A stretch of DNA of 56,211 nucleotides, taken from positions 1 to 56,211 of the forward strand of contig NZ_JACJVR010000086.1 of assembly GCF_014212175.1 (NCBI RefSeq), written 5' to 3'. Source of the DNA: Cohnella xylanilytica (GTDB lineage Bacteria > Bacillota > Bacilli > Paenibacillales > Paenibacillaceae). Both the position numbers and the translations under genes were made by a program. Below, in pieces: positions 18,201 through 26,043 of the stretch (position 1 is its first letter; each line of letters opens with the position of its first letter). The notes below the pieces were generated by a model. The model made no database searches. It saw only the letters and a program-made list of their open reading frames with translations, and was not told the origin of the DNA.

Positions 18201-21200
18201 GGCGAAGCTGGCGGAGAGAAGAATCGATTCGGAGAGATTGGAGCCTTCCGCCGTCGCTAGCGTCCATCTTCGGGCCGAATCCGTCACGGAGGATAAGCTG
18301 GCCGCCGGCAGCGTCACGGAGGATCGCTTGGCGAACGGTGCGGTCGTGACGGAGAAGCTGGCCGATCGCGGAGTTACGGAGGCGAAGCTTCGCGAAGGCA
18401 GCGTAAGCGCCGAGAAGCTGGCGAACGGCAGCGTGACGGCGGAGAAGCTGGCCGACGGCGCGGTCGCCGCCAGAGCGATCGCCGATGCCGGCATATCGGG
18501 CGACAAGTTGGCGGACGGCGCGGTCTCGGGCGTGAAGCTGGCGGACGGGAGCATCGACGGTTCGAAGCTGGCGTATGGCAGCGTCGGATCGGAGCATCTG
18601 GCCTACGGGAGCGTTCGCGAAGAGGCATTGGCGGACGGCAGCGTGACGGCGGAGAAGCTGGCGGACGGCCAAGTGCCCGAGAGGAAGCTGGCGGAGGGGG
18701 CGGTGACGGAGAGCCGTCTCGCAGACGACTCGGTGACGGAGCGGAAGCTCGCCGAAGGAAGCGTGACGGAGAGCAAGCTGGCGTTCGGGGCGGTCGCTTC
18801 CGGAGCGCTGGCCGACGGGGCGGTGACGGAATGGAAGCTCGCCGCCGGATCGGTCACGGAGACGAAGCTGGCCGACGGGGCGGTGACGGGCGTCAAACTC
18901 GCGGACGGCAGTATCTCCGGCGCGAAGCTGGCGTACGGCAGCGTAACGGAGAACGCGCTCGCGTACGGTTCCGTGACCGGGGCCCAGTTGGCCGATGCCG
19001 CCGTATCCGAGTCGAAGCTGGAGGACGGCAGCGTGACAGCCGCCAAGCTAGCGGACGAGGCGGTCGTCGCGGCGAAGCTGGCGGACGGCGGAGTGACCGA
19101 GTCGAAGCTGGCGGACGGGAACGTCACGACGCCCAAGCTGGCGAACGAGTCGGTCACGACGGAGAAGCTGGCGCTCGGCGCCGTAGGGGAGAACCAGATC
19201 GACGACGGCAGCGTCACGGTGCGCAAGCTGGCGGCGAACGTGGTGGAGTTTCTCATGATGTCCGGCAAGCCCGTGACGGAGGATCGACTTACGAACGGGA
19301 GCGTGACGGCCGCGAAGCTGGCCGCGGACAGCGTGGGTACCGATAAGCTGGCCAGCCGGGCGGTGACGTCGGAGAAGCTGGCCGAGGCCAGCGTCGAATC
19401 GGCTCATCTCGCACCAGGGGCGGTCACGTCGGAGAAGCTGGGCATTCGCAGCGTCGGCTCCTCGCATTTGATCGCCGGAACGGTTCTGTCCCATCATCTC
19501 GGCGAGCAGTCGGTGCTGACGGCCCATCTGGCGGCGGGTTCGGTGATGAGGGATCAGCTGGCCGACGGCAGCGTGAATGCGGCGAAGTTGGCGAATGGAA
19601 GCGTGGACGCGGCGAAGTTGGTCGACGGAAGCGTGAATACGGGGAAATTGGCCGATGGCAGCGTGAACGGCTCGAAGCTGGCGGAAGGCAGCGTGGGGCC
19701 GGCGCATTTGGCCCAGGCTATCGTCGGTTATGATCATCTGACGGATGAATTGAAGGAAGAGCTGAAGCTCTCGTCAGGCAGCGTAGGGACGGAACATCTG
19801 GCCGACGGCAGCGTGAATGCGGCGAAGTTGGCGGACGGCAGCGTGGACGCGGCGAAGTTGGCGGACGGCAGCGTGGGCGCGGCGAAGTTAGCCGACGGCA
19901 GCGTGGACGGCTCGAAGCTTGCGGAAGGCAGCATAGGCTCGGCGCATTTGACTGAGGGCATTGTCGGCTACGACCATCTGACGGATGAGCTGAAGGAAGG
20001 ACTGAAGCTCTCGTCAGGCGGCGTAGGGACGGAACATTTGGCCGACGGCAGCGTGAATGCGGCGAAGTTGGCGGACGGCAGCGTGGACGGCTCGAAGCTT
20101 GCGGAAGGCAGCGTCGGCTCGGCGCATTTGGCACAAAGTGTCGTTGGCTACGACCATCTGACGGATGAGCTGAAGGAAGGACTGAAGCTCTCGGCAGGCG
20201 GCGTAGGGACGGAACATCTGGCCGACGGCAGCGTGAATGCGGCGAAGTTGGCCGACGGCAGCGTGGACGGCTCGAAGCTTGCGGAAGGCAGCGTCGGCTC
20301 GGCGCATTTGGCACAAAGTGTCGTTGGCTACGACCATCTGACGGATGAGCTGAAGGAAGGACTGAAGCTCTCGGCAGGCAGCGTAGGGACGGAACATCTG
20401 GCCGACGGCAGCGTGAGTGCAGAGAAGTTGGCGAATGGTAGCGTGAACGGCTCGAAGCTTGTGGAAGGCAGCGTCGGCTCGGCGCATTTGGCACGGAGTG
20501 TCGTTGGCTACGACCATCTGACGGATGAGCTGAAGGAAGAGCTCAAGCTGTCGTCAGGCAGCGTAGGGACGGAACACCTGGCCGACGGCAGCGTGGACGG
20601 TTCGAAGCTTGCGGAAGGCAGCATAGGCTCGGCGCATTTGGCACGGAGTGTCGTTGGCTACGACCATCTGACGGATGAGTTGAAGGAAGAGCTGAAGCTC
20701 TCGGCAGGAAGCGTAGGGACGGAACACCTGGCCGACGGCAGCGTGGATGGCTCGAAGCTGGCGGAAGGCAGCATAGGCTCGGCGCATTTGGCACGGAGTG
20801 TCGTTGGCTACGACCATCTGACGGATGAGCTGAAGGAAGAGCTCAAGCTGTCGTCAGGCAGCGTAGGGACGGAACACCTGGCCGACGGCAGCGTGAACGG
20901 CTCGAAGCTCGCGGAAGGCAGCGTAAGCGCGGAACATGTGGCCCAAGGAGCCATCACTTCAGACAAATTGGCGATCGGGTCCGTAACGGCCGAACAACTT
21001 GGCGACGGCAGCGTGACGAAGCAAAAGCTGTCCGCCGAGCTGCTGGAGTGGATATCGACCTCCGTCCAATCCGACGAGCGCAACGTGCAGTCGGATAATG
21101 ATCCTATTTTGTCGGATAGGTTGGCCCCGAACTCCATTCAAAGTCAGCATATCGAACCGGGCAGCATACAAACTTCGCATTTGGCGGCAGGAAGCGTTCG

Positions 21201-22320
21201 AACGGATCTGTTGGCCGACGGAACGATTACGGGGGATAAACTGGCTAACGACTCCGTGAGCGCGGAGCACCTGGTTAACGGCAGCGTATCCATTCAAAAG
21301 CTGTCGGGCGATCTGGTCGCTTATCTGTCTCTCGCAGGCAAACCCATCACTGGCGATCGTTTATCCAATGGAATCGTTACGACGGAGAAGCTGGCTCTGA
21401 AAAGCGTTGGAACCGACCAGTTGGCGAACCGATCGATTACGCCGGAGAAACTGGCCGAATCCAGCGTAAGGGCCGAGCATCTGGACGCAGGGGCCGTGAC
21501 GGCAGAGAAAGTCGCCGTTCGCAGCATCAGTTCGTCGCACATTATCCCGGGTTCCATCCTGCCTTACCATCTTGGCGAGGGAGCGATCAAGGAGAGTCAT
21601 CTGACTGACGGCATCGTGAGCGGCTCCAAGCTGGCTCCAGGCAGCGTGGCTTCGGAGCATCTGGCCGAACAGCTGAAGGAAGAGCTGAAGGAAGAGCTTA
21701 AGGATGGACTGAAGCTGGCGGCGGGCAGCGTAGGCGCCGAGAATCTGGCGGAAGGCAGCGTCGGAACGGCACACCTGGCGGACCGCAGCGTGAACGGCTC
21801 GAAGCTGGCCAACGGAAGCGTTGGGCCGGAGCATCTGGCCGACGGCAGCGTCAACGGAGATAAGCTATCCGGTCAATTGGTCGATTTTCTGTTGGAAATT
21901 CAAGGCAACGTCGTTCAACAACAGCACGAGATCGCGCAGTTAAAGCCGGCTCCGGGGGGCATAACGACGGACCTCTTGGCGGACGGCAGCGTGAACGGAA
22001 CGAAGCTGGCCGCCGGCAGCGTGACGAGCTCGCATTTGGCCTTCCTGCCGCTGGCGGCGTCGCTCCCCAACGTCTCGCTGACGTTCGGCAACGAAGCTTA
22101 CGAGTTCAGCGGCTCGATGGAGAGCATGGAGCTGACCGTCGCTTTCGCGGAACCGTTCAAGGATAATGCTTACGCAATCATCGCCATGACCGATCATCTC
22201 TCCTGCTCGTGCTACCTCAAGAGGAAAACTCCGGGAGCGGCCGTGCTCGAGGTCGTGCGCACGCGGTTGGCTCCCGAGCCCCGCGGATGGATCCAGTGGA
22301 TCGCCGTAGGAACGAAATAA
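15295..22320 (+). CDS. Giant decapeptide-repeat surface protein with WIAG-like C-terminal domain
   Basis: About 2341 residues, no signal peptide and no membrane segment. Residues 1-190 are a basic start followed by an Ala/Glu-rich acidic stretch. From about 192 to 2243 the protein is an almost unbroken series of ten-residue repeats of the form x-D-G-S-V-x-x-x-K/H-L, about 200 copies by length, with Leu and Val/Ile at fixed positions and Ser/Thr in nearly every unit. The last ~90 residues are a separate beta-rich domain ending in WIQWIAVGTK, resembling the tail domain called WIAG-tail in Paenibacillus repeat proteins (from memory). The regular hydrophobic register suggests a long beta-type fibre. 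ATG 15295 is chosen for GGAAGGAG 6 nt upstream. The glycosyltransferase cluster that follows suggests a glycosylated spore-surface polymer; this is inference. Confidence 0.85.
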   Translation: MKKSGKGKKNQNARRPLYYVDNPNKMELAWLDDIKKPSSSSKPVSVHGTAMAERAAGQGTSQTRGSTSDEAYQAADLAAQAEADRVEEAVSATEPAAEIVQAVEEIVAVVEAADRQKAEEAVALTEKLLQDEAPAEESAQAEAPSAPNLPEEAGEEEEPELDPREHRNWRHQKLAEKRIPDRPAPIVYTDDLADESVTSDKLAPFAVGPNNLAAEAVKTEALADFSVTSIKLADGSITSSKYAPESITGEHLTKNSISGQKIRDRSITSEKLKDGSVSSEKLADRTISADKIAEGSIQSKHLSLSIITSDLLKDQSVTSEKIRSGTIRSENLSNECIDTSKLADGAVTYSKLRDEAVTESKIAPSSIDSRHLKPGLILAEHVAAGTLQGKHLAPQAVNADNLAEGAVGTEQLADQSVTGNKLGKESVQSDHLAEKSVLSGHLAEGAVDSAHLADGSVTAPKLAERSVTTVNLVEHAVTSTKIADQSIVSGKLADEAVQTRHLAKGSVQADKLADHLIGRRHLTEGAIEGRHLTNKSISRDHLQDGAVHTSQLAPEAVTRKQIADGAVGTGQLAPGAVKAAQIADGSVEARHLAAGSVRTPHLAENSVTSDKLVSGSLRPIHFGEESVKGEAIAKQTIEGKHLRPGLIGPAHLAADSVGTSAMQAESVTSEILAPGSVGERQLGVRSIFSHHLTDHLITSLKLSPESVSTDKLADMSVTTSKLADQSVTAAKLSEGSVGRNAIAKGAVGKEAIDQAAVGPKQLQRGAVHAEHLAEGSVGHSALADKSVHSDAIQDGAVTQRHLDVEAVASRHLAAQSVLGYHLADDSVREVHLTEGSVSFSKLADNSVGDRHIQNGSVQSRHLVSESVASHHLQREIVGAEHLREASVQADHLSEESVGEEALAEGAVTTSKLADGSVTLQKLAAGSVGSEHLLLESVGGKHLKPDAVQGYHLRKGSVSISHLAPDMFALAKLAERRIDSERLEPSAVASVHLRAESVTEDKLAAGSVTEDRLANGAVVTEKLADRGVTEAKLREGSVSAEKLANGSVTAEKLADGAVAARAIADAGISGDKLADGAVSGVKLADGSIDGSKLAYGSVGSEHLAYGSVREEALADGSVTAEKLADGQVPERKLAEGAVTESRLADDSVTERKLAEGSVTESKLAFGAVASGALADGAVTEWKLAAGSVTETKLADGAVTGVKLADGSISGAKLAYGSVTENALAYGSVTGAQLADAAVSESKLEDGSVTAAKLADEAVVAAKLADGGVTESKLADGNVTTPKLANESVTTEKLALGAVGENQIDDGSVTVRKLAANVVEFLMMSGKPVTEDRLTNGSVTAAKLAADSVGTDKLASRAVTSEKLAEASVESAHLAPGAVTSEKLGIRSVGSSHLIAGTVLSHHLGEQSVLTAHLAAGSVMRDQLADGSVNAAKLANGSVDAAKLVDGSVNTGKLADGSVNGSKLAEGSVGPAHLAQAIVGYDHLTDELKEELKLSSGSVGTEHLADGSVNAAKLADGSVDAAKLADGSVGAAKLADGSVDGSKLAEGSIGSAHLTEGIVGYDHLTDELKEGLKLSSGGVGTEHLADGSVNAAKLADGSVDGSKLAEGSVGSAHLAQSVVGYDHLTDELKEGLKLSAGGVGTEHLADGSVNAAKLADGSVDGSKLAEGSVGSAHLAQSVVGYDHLTDELKEGLKLSAGSVGTEHLADGSVSAEKLANGSVNGSKLVEGSVGSAHLARSVVGYDHLTDELKEELKLSSGSVGTEHLADGSVDGSKLAEGSIGSAHLARSVVGYDHLTDELKEELKLSAGSVGTEHLADGSVDGSKLAEGSIGSAHLARSVVGYDHLTDELKEELKLSSGSVGTEHLADGSVNGSKLAEGSVSAEHVAQGAITSDKLAIGSVTAEQLGDGSVTKQKLSAELLEWISTSVQSDERNVQSDNDPILSDRLAPNSIQSQHIEPGSIQTSHLAAGSVRTDLLADGTITGDKLANDSVSAEHLVNGSVSIQKLSGDLVAYLSLAGKPITGDRLSNGIVTTEKLALKSVGTDQLANRSITPEKLAESSVRAEHLDAGAVTAEKVAVRSISSSHIIPGSILPYHLGEGAIKESHLTDGIVSGSKLAPGSVASEHLAEQLKEELKEELKDGLKLAAGSVGAENLAEGSVGTAHLADRSVNGSKLANGSVGPEHLADGSVNGDKLSGQLVDFLLEIQGNVVQQQHEIAQLKPAPGGITTDLLADGSVNGTKLAAGSVTSSHLAFLPLAASLPNVSLTFGNEAYEFSGSMESMELTVAFAEPFKDNAYAIIAMTDHLSCSCYLKRKTPGAAVLEVVRTRLAPEPRGWIQWIAVGTK
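19729..20838 (+). repeat. Higher-order DNA repeats inside the giant gene
   Basis: Seven near-identical copies of a block coding for YDHLTDELKEELKLSSG start at 19729, 19969, 20149, 20329, 20509, 20659 and 20809. Spacings are 240, 180, 180, 180, 150 and 150 bp, always a whole number of 30-bp decapeptide units. The blocks are close to identical at DNA level, unlike the diverged repeats elsewhere in the gene, so they look recently amplified and prone to length change. They also carry a high assembly-collapse risk. Confidence 0.9.
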
Positions 22321-22331
22321 ATAGCCGATTG

Positions 22332-22368
22332 GCCAGAGGATCCGGCGACATCGCCGGGTCCTCTTGGC
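22332..22368 (+). terminator. Hairpin after the giant repeat gene
   Basis: GCCAGAGGATCCGGCG pairs with CGCCGGGTCCTCTTGGC with one mismatch and a one-base bulge. No T run follows, so termination may be partial and read into the glycosyltransferase genes is possible. Confidence 0.55.
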
Positions 22369-22431
22369 GTCTCGGCCTGCCGAAGGCTATCGCCACGCCG
22401 TACAGATGCCGTTGCGCATGGACACGTTACA

Positions 22432-22439
22432 CATACAAT
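22432..22439 (+). promoter_or_regulatory. Sigma-E/sigma-K-like -10 element
   Basis: CATACAAT equals the sigma-E -10 consensus CATACAnT and also resembles the sigma-K -10. It lies about 50 bp before the first glycosyltransferase of the cluster. No matching -35 is evident. Confidence 0.35.
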
Positions 22440-22481
22440 GTCATGTACGCCGATGCCCGAGCCGGAGGGGGTGGGAGAAGA

Positions 22482-23354
22482 TTGGCAAGCAAAATCGGCA
22501 AGGGAAGAAGGCGTTCCCCCGTCGCCGCGACCCGTAAACGAAGGAGCAGACGGCGGCCGGTCCCGGTCAGGGGAGGAGCCGAATCGCCGTTAAGAGGGGA
22601 GCCGGCGGCTTACGTTCCGTGGACGGCTCCTTACGTATCCGTCATTGTGCCCGTCATGAACGAGAAGAGGACGCTGGCCCGGGTTCTCCGGGAAGCGAGC
22701 GCCGTTCATCCGAGCACGGAAGTGATCGTCGTCGCCAACGGGTCGACGGACGGTTCCCTGAAGATCGCCCGGGACAGCGGCGCCAGGGTTCTCGTCTTCG
22801 ACCGGCCGCTCGGGCACGACGTGGGGCGCGCGATCGGAGCGAGGGAAGCCCAAGGTCAAATTCTGCTGTTCATCGACGCCGATATGGTGATCCCCGCCTC
22901 CGCTCTGAGGGACTTCGTCCAAGCGGTCGCGAACGGCACCGACGTGGCGTTGAACGATTATTCCGGCCCGACGCGGCGCGAGGCCGTTCATAGCGTCGTG
23001 CTGGCGAAGCACGCGCTGAACGCGCTGCTGGAGCGGCCGGACCTGGAGGGCGCGTCGATGACCGCCGTTCCTCACGCCGTCAGCCGGAGAGCGCTCGAGA
23101 CGATCGGCCCCGCGGCGCTCGCGGTTCCGCCTCTCGCCCATACGATGGCGATTCACTCCAAGCTGGCGGTCCGGCGGGTCCGGCACGTCGACGTCGGGCA
23201 ATTGAACCCCCTCAGGGTGAAGCGGGAACGGCACAATTCGCTCGAACCGCTCATCGTCGGCGATCATCTGGAGGCCATACAATGGCTCGTGCGCCAAACC
23301 GACGACCGGGGAGGCCGCGACGACGGAACCCGCAAGAGATGGATGGTGAGGTGA
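22482..23354 (+). CDS. GT2 glycosyltransferase with Arg-rich N-terminus
   Basis: About 290 residues. An N-terminal segment of about 45 residues is strongly basic (RKRRSRRRP), then a GT-A fold family 2 domain begins at YVSVIVPVMNEKRTLARVL, with VVANGSTDGSL and the DxD motif in LLFIDADMVIP. The C-terminal third (VALNDYSGPTRREAVHSVVLAKHALN) has a close counterpart in the next gene, so the two are paralogues. I favour the TTG at 22482 behind GGAGGGGG; an in-frame ATG at 22443 would add 13 residues but has no ribosome binding site. First gene of the glycosyltransferase run; only 4 bp separate it from the next. Confidence 0.8.
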   Translation: MASKIGKGRRRSPVAATRKRRSRRRPVPVRGGAESPLRGEPAAYVPWTAPYVSVIVPVMNEKRTLARVLREASAVHPSTEVIVVANGSTDGSLKIARDSGARVLVFDRPLGHDVGRAIGAREAQGQILLFIDADMVIPASALRDFVQAVANGTDVALNDYSGPTRREAVHSVVLAKHALNALLERPDLEGASMTAVPHAVSRRALETIGPAALAVPPLAHTMAIHSKLAVRRVRHVDVGQLNPLRVKRERHNSLEPLIVGDHLEAIQWLVRQTDDRGGRDDGTRKRWMVR

Positions 23355-23358
23355 GCCG

Positions 23359-24576
23359 ATGGAACGCTTGAAGCGCCGCGCGAGAGCGAGTCGGAAGGTC
23401 GGCGGCGTCTCCCGCGCCGCCGCGGCTTCGAAGCGGCGATACCGGACGCAGCGCGGACGCAGGTCCGCGGCGAAGGGGACCCGTTATCGAAGACGAAGAG
23501 CGGGAGCCGCCCCATCCGCTCCCATCGTCCCCTCCGCCCGTCCCGCAGCCTCCGCGGCTTCGCTCGCGGCATGGCGCAGGGAGGGAATGACGCTGGGGGC
23601 GGCCTGGAGGTCGGAGCATCCATCCGGCACTCCGGAGGAGCTGAAGTCGTTCGTTCAGGAGCGGTGGACCCGGATGGCGCGGGACGGAAGCGGGAAGCCG
23701 GGGACCGCTCCGGGCGCCGGCTGGGCCGAGATCTGGGAGCGAGGCAGGGCGTTCGGGGAAGGAGCGATGGAGGGAGCGGGACTCCCTTCGGGCTTCGTGC
23801 CCGTGCCGCTGCAGGGCAGCGCCGCGGCTGTCCTCTACGCCGAACCGATGTCCGCCCGGAGCCTGACGTCCGTCCTGTCCGTGCTGGACCTCTTGCCTCT
23901 GACCGAGATCGTCATCGTCTCCGGGAACGCGCCGGAGTCTTGGCTGACGGCCGCGAGGAGCCATCCGAAGGCGACGATCGCCCACGATCCCGATGCCGTC
24001 CATGCCGACGTCGGACGGGCTCTGGGCGCCAAGCTGACGGGGGCGGACATCGTCCTGTTCGTGGACGGGGAACAACCGGCCCCGGCGGAAGAGCTGGCCC
24101 GCTTCCTGTGGGAATGCGACGGCAGGCTCGACGTCGCCTTGAACGACGTCTCGCCGGAGCATCGGATGTTTAACGAACGCAATGCCGTTCTCCGGCTCCA
24201 TGAATTTCTCAACGTTACGCTCGGTCGCGCCGACCTGAAGATGAACACGATGGCCTCCTTGCCGTTCGCGTTGTCCCGCAACGCCCTGGATTCGCTCGGC
24301 AGCGCCCTGCTGGCGGTTCCGGTCAAAGCCCATGCCGCGGCCGTCCTGAGAGGCCTGCGCATCGGAACGGCCGGAGAGGTCCGCGGGCCTTCCCCGTTCG
24401 GGGCGGAGGCTCCTCCGCCTCTCTTGCGGGTAGCGGCGGGCGATCATATCGAAGCGTGGAGGGAAGCGATGACGGCGAGAGGCTCTCGCCTTCACTTCGT
24501 CGACCGGGCAAGGAACCGGGGGGCCGTAGGAGGAGTGACAGCCGATGCGGGCATCCATCATAATCCCGACGAATGA
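23359..24576 (+). CDS. Degenerate GT2-like protein with Arg-rich N-terminus
   Basis: 405 residues. Residues 1-50 are extremely Arg/Lys-rich; a linker with a short glycine-spaced stretch (WERGRAFGEGAMEG, about 127-139) follows; then a domain paralogous to the previous glycosyltransferase (LNDVSPEHRMFNERNAVLRLHEFLN and SRNALDSLGSALLAVPVKAHA match its layout). The nucleotide-binding start (IPVMN in the paralogue) is missing, and the DAD metal motif of the paralogue is DGE here, so catalysis is doubtful. It may be a partner or scaffold of an active enzyme, or an unusual transferase. Its 3' end overlaps the next gene by 32 bp. Confidence 0.7.
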   Translation: MERLKRRARASRKVGGVSRAAAASKRRYRTQRGRRSAAKGTRYRRRRAGAAPSAPIVPSARPAASAASLAAWRREGMTLGAAWRSEHPSGTPEELKSFVQERWTRMARDGSGKPGTAPGAGWAEIWERGRAFGEGAMEGAGLPSGFVPVPLQGSAAAVLYAEPMSARSLTSVLSVLDLLPLTEIVIVSGNAPESWLTAARSHPKATIAHDPDAVHADVGRALGAKLTGADIVLFVDGEQPAPAEELARFLWECDGRLDVALNDVSPEHRMFNERNAVLRLHEFLNVTLGRADLKMNTMASLPFALSRNALDSLGSALLAVPVKAHAAAVLRGLRIGTAGEVRGPSPFGAEAPPPLLRVAAGDHIEAWREAMTARGSRLHFVDRARNRGAVGGVTADAGIHHNPDE

Positions 24577-25279
24577 CAGATTGGACTTGTTGATCCGGTG
24601 CGTCGAATCCGTTCGCCGGTACTCTCCGGAGGACATTGAGATAATCGTCGTCGACAACGGATCGGCCGACGGGACGATCTCCTGGTGTCTGCGCGAGCGA
24701 ATCCGATTCGTCTCGCTGGCTCGCAACGAGGGCTACCCGGCGGCTTGCAACAAAGGCCTGCGGGTCGCGGCGGGAGACGCGCTGGTGCTGCTTAACAACG
24801 ACACGGTCGTCTCCTCCCGCTGGCTCGACAATCTGCTGGCCGCCTTGTACAGCGCCCCGGATATCGGCATGGTCGGTCCGGTCACGAATTACGCCAGCGG
24901 CAGGCAGCAGGTCCGCTACCCGTACGCCGACCTCGAGGAGTTCCAGCGGATCGCGGCCGAGGTCAACGTCTCCGATCCGGCCAAGTGGATCCGGACGGAG
25001 CGCATCGTAGGCGTCTGCCTGGCCTTCCGCAGGGAGCTGATGGAACGAATCGGCCTGCTGGACGAACGCTTCTCGCCCGGCCATTACGAAGACGACGATT
25101 ACTGCCTGCGCGCCCGTCTGCACGGCTTCGGGCTGCTGATCTGCCCGGACGCGCTCATTCACCACGAAGGAAGCGCCAGCTTCGCGCGGGACGGCGCGGA
25201 GGCGCAGCAACGGCTCGTCGAACGGAACTACCGTTTGTTCCTGGACAAATGGCAGGTCGATCCGCGGGCCTTCATCTGA
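24545..25279 (+). CDS. GT2 glycosyltransferase (rhamnosyltransferase-like)
   Basis: 244 residues, a single GT-A domain: IIIPTNDRLDLL at the start, VVDNGSADGTI, the metal motif NNDTVV, and a late EDDDYCLRARLHG motif with the acidic residues expected of the catalytic base. GPVTNYASGRQQVRYPYADL has a close parallel in the genes at 27098 and 39211, so these three are paralogues that probably make similar linkages. It has no basic tail or glycine-spaced tag. GGAGGAG precedes the ATG, which lies inside the previous coding region. Confidence 0.88.
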   Translation: MRASIIIPTNDRLDLLIRCVESVRRYSPEDIEIIVVDNGSADGTISWCLRERIRFVSLARNEGYPAACNKGLRVAAGDALVLLNNDTVVSSRWLDNLLAALYSAPDIGMVGPVTNYASGRQQVRYPYADLEEFQRIAAEVNVSDPAKWIRTERIVGVCLAFRRELMERIGLLDERFSPGHYEDDDYCLRARLHGFGLLICPDALIHHEGSASFARDGAEAQQRLVERNYRLFLDKWQVDPRAFI

Positions 25280-25317
25280 TATTGCTGTCCGACAGCATGA
25301 ATCGAGGAGGGTGTTCG

Positions 25318-26043
25318 TTGAAGGCAGTCATACTGGCTGGGGGGACGGGAACTCGCCTTAAGCCGTTAACCTTCTGGACCAACAAGCATTTGCTTCCCGT
25401 CGGCCACTACCCCATGATCTGCTACGGCGTCGCCAAGCTGAGGGAAGCGGGAATCCGGGATATCGTAATCGTAACGACGAGATTGGCGTTGGGAGCCTTC
25501 GCGGAGGTGCTCGGCAGCGGAAGGGACTGGGGGGTATCGATCGTCTACCGGGTGCAGGAGGAGGCCGGCGGAATCGCCCAAGCGCTGGAGCTGGCCCGCC
25601 CGGTCATGGCAGAGGGAGAGAAGTTCGTCGTCCTGCTGGGCGACAATCTCTTCGAGCAGTCCCTCCGTCCCTTCGTCGAAGACTTCGAACGGCAGACAAG
25701 CGGGGCGATGGTTCTTCTCAAGGAAGTGGACGATCCGAGGCGATACGGCGTTCCGAAGCTGGAAGAAGGAAGCGGCCGAATCGCCTTCATCGAAGAGAAG
25801 CCGGAGAATCCGTTGTCGCCGTATTGCGTGACGGGCATGTATTTCTATCCTTCCGACGTCTTCGAGATCATCGACAAGGTGCATCCGTCCGATCGGGGAG
25901 AGCTGGAGATCACGGACGTCAACAACGTGTACGCTCGCGAAGGGAGACTGGGCTACCAGGTGCTTGACGGCTGGTGGACGGATGCCGGAACGTTCGACTC
26001 GCTCGAGGAGGCTGGCCGGAGACTGAAGGGGACGTTGCCATGA
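25318..26043 (+). CDS. SpsI-like sugar-1-phosphate nucleotidylyltransferase
   Basis: 241 residues; forms an NDP-sugar from a sugar 1-phosphate and NTP, most likely dTDP-glucose or a related donor. The family start MKAVILAGGTGTRLKPLT with the G-G-T-G-T-R-L-x-P loop is intact, followed by LPVGHYPM, LLGDNLF, the EEKP motif and WWTDAGTFDSL. The size matches short RmlA-type enzymes such as spore coat polysaccharide protein SpsI rather than the ~290-residue RmlA. The start is TTG 25318 with GAGGAGGG 7 nt upstream; the frame is open further upstream but that part shadows the preceding gene. Its TGA overlaps the next ATG. Confidence 0.88.
   Translation: MKAVILAGGTGTRLKPLTFWTNKHLLPVGHYPMICYGVAKLREAGIRDIVIVTTRLALGAFAEVLGSGRDWGVSIVYRVQEEAGGIAQALELARPVMAEGEKFVVLLGDNLFEQSLRPFVEDFERQTSGAMVLLKEVDDPRRYGVPKLEEGSGRIAFIEEKPENPLSPYCVTGMYFYPSDVFEIIDKVHPSDRGELEITDVNNVYAREGRLGYQVLDGWWTDAGTFDSLEEAGRRLKGTLP

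Noticed and set aside
15295..22320. Phage tail fibre
   Set aside because: Repeats and fibre shape recall tail proteins, but there are no phage structural, lysis or integrase genes around it.
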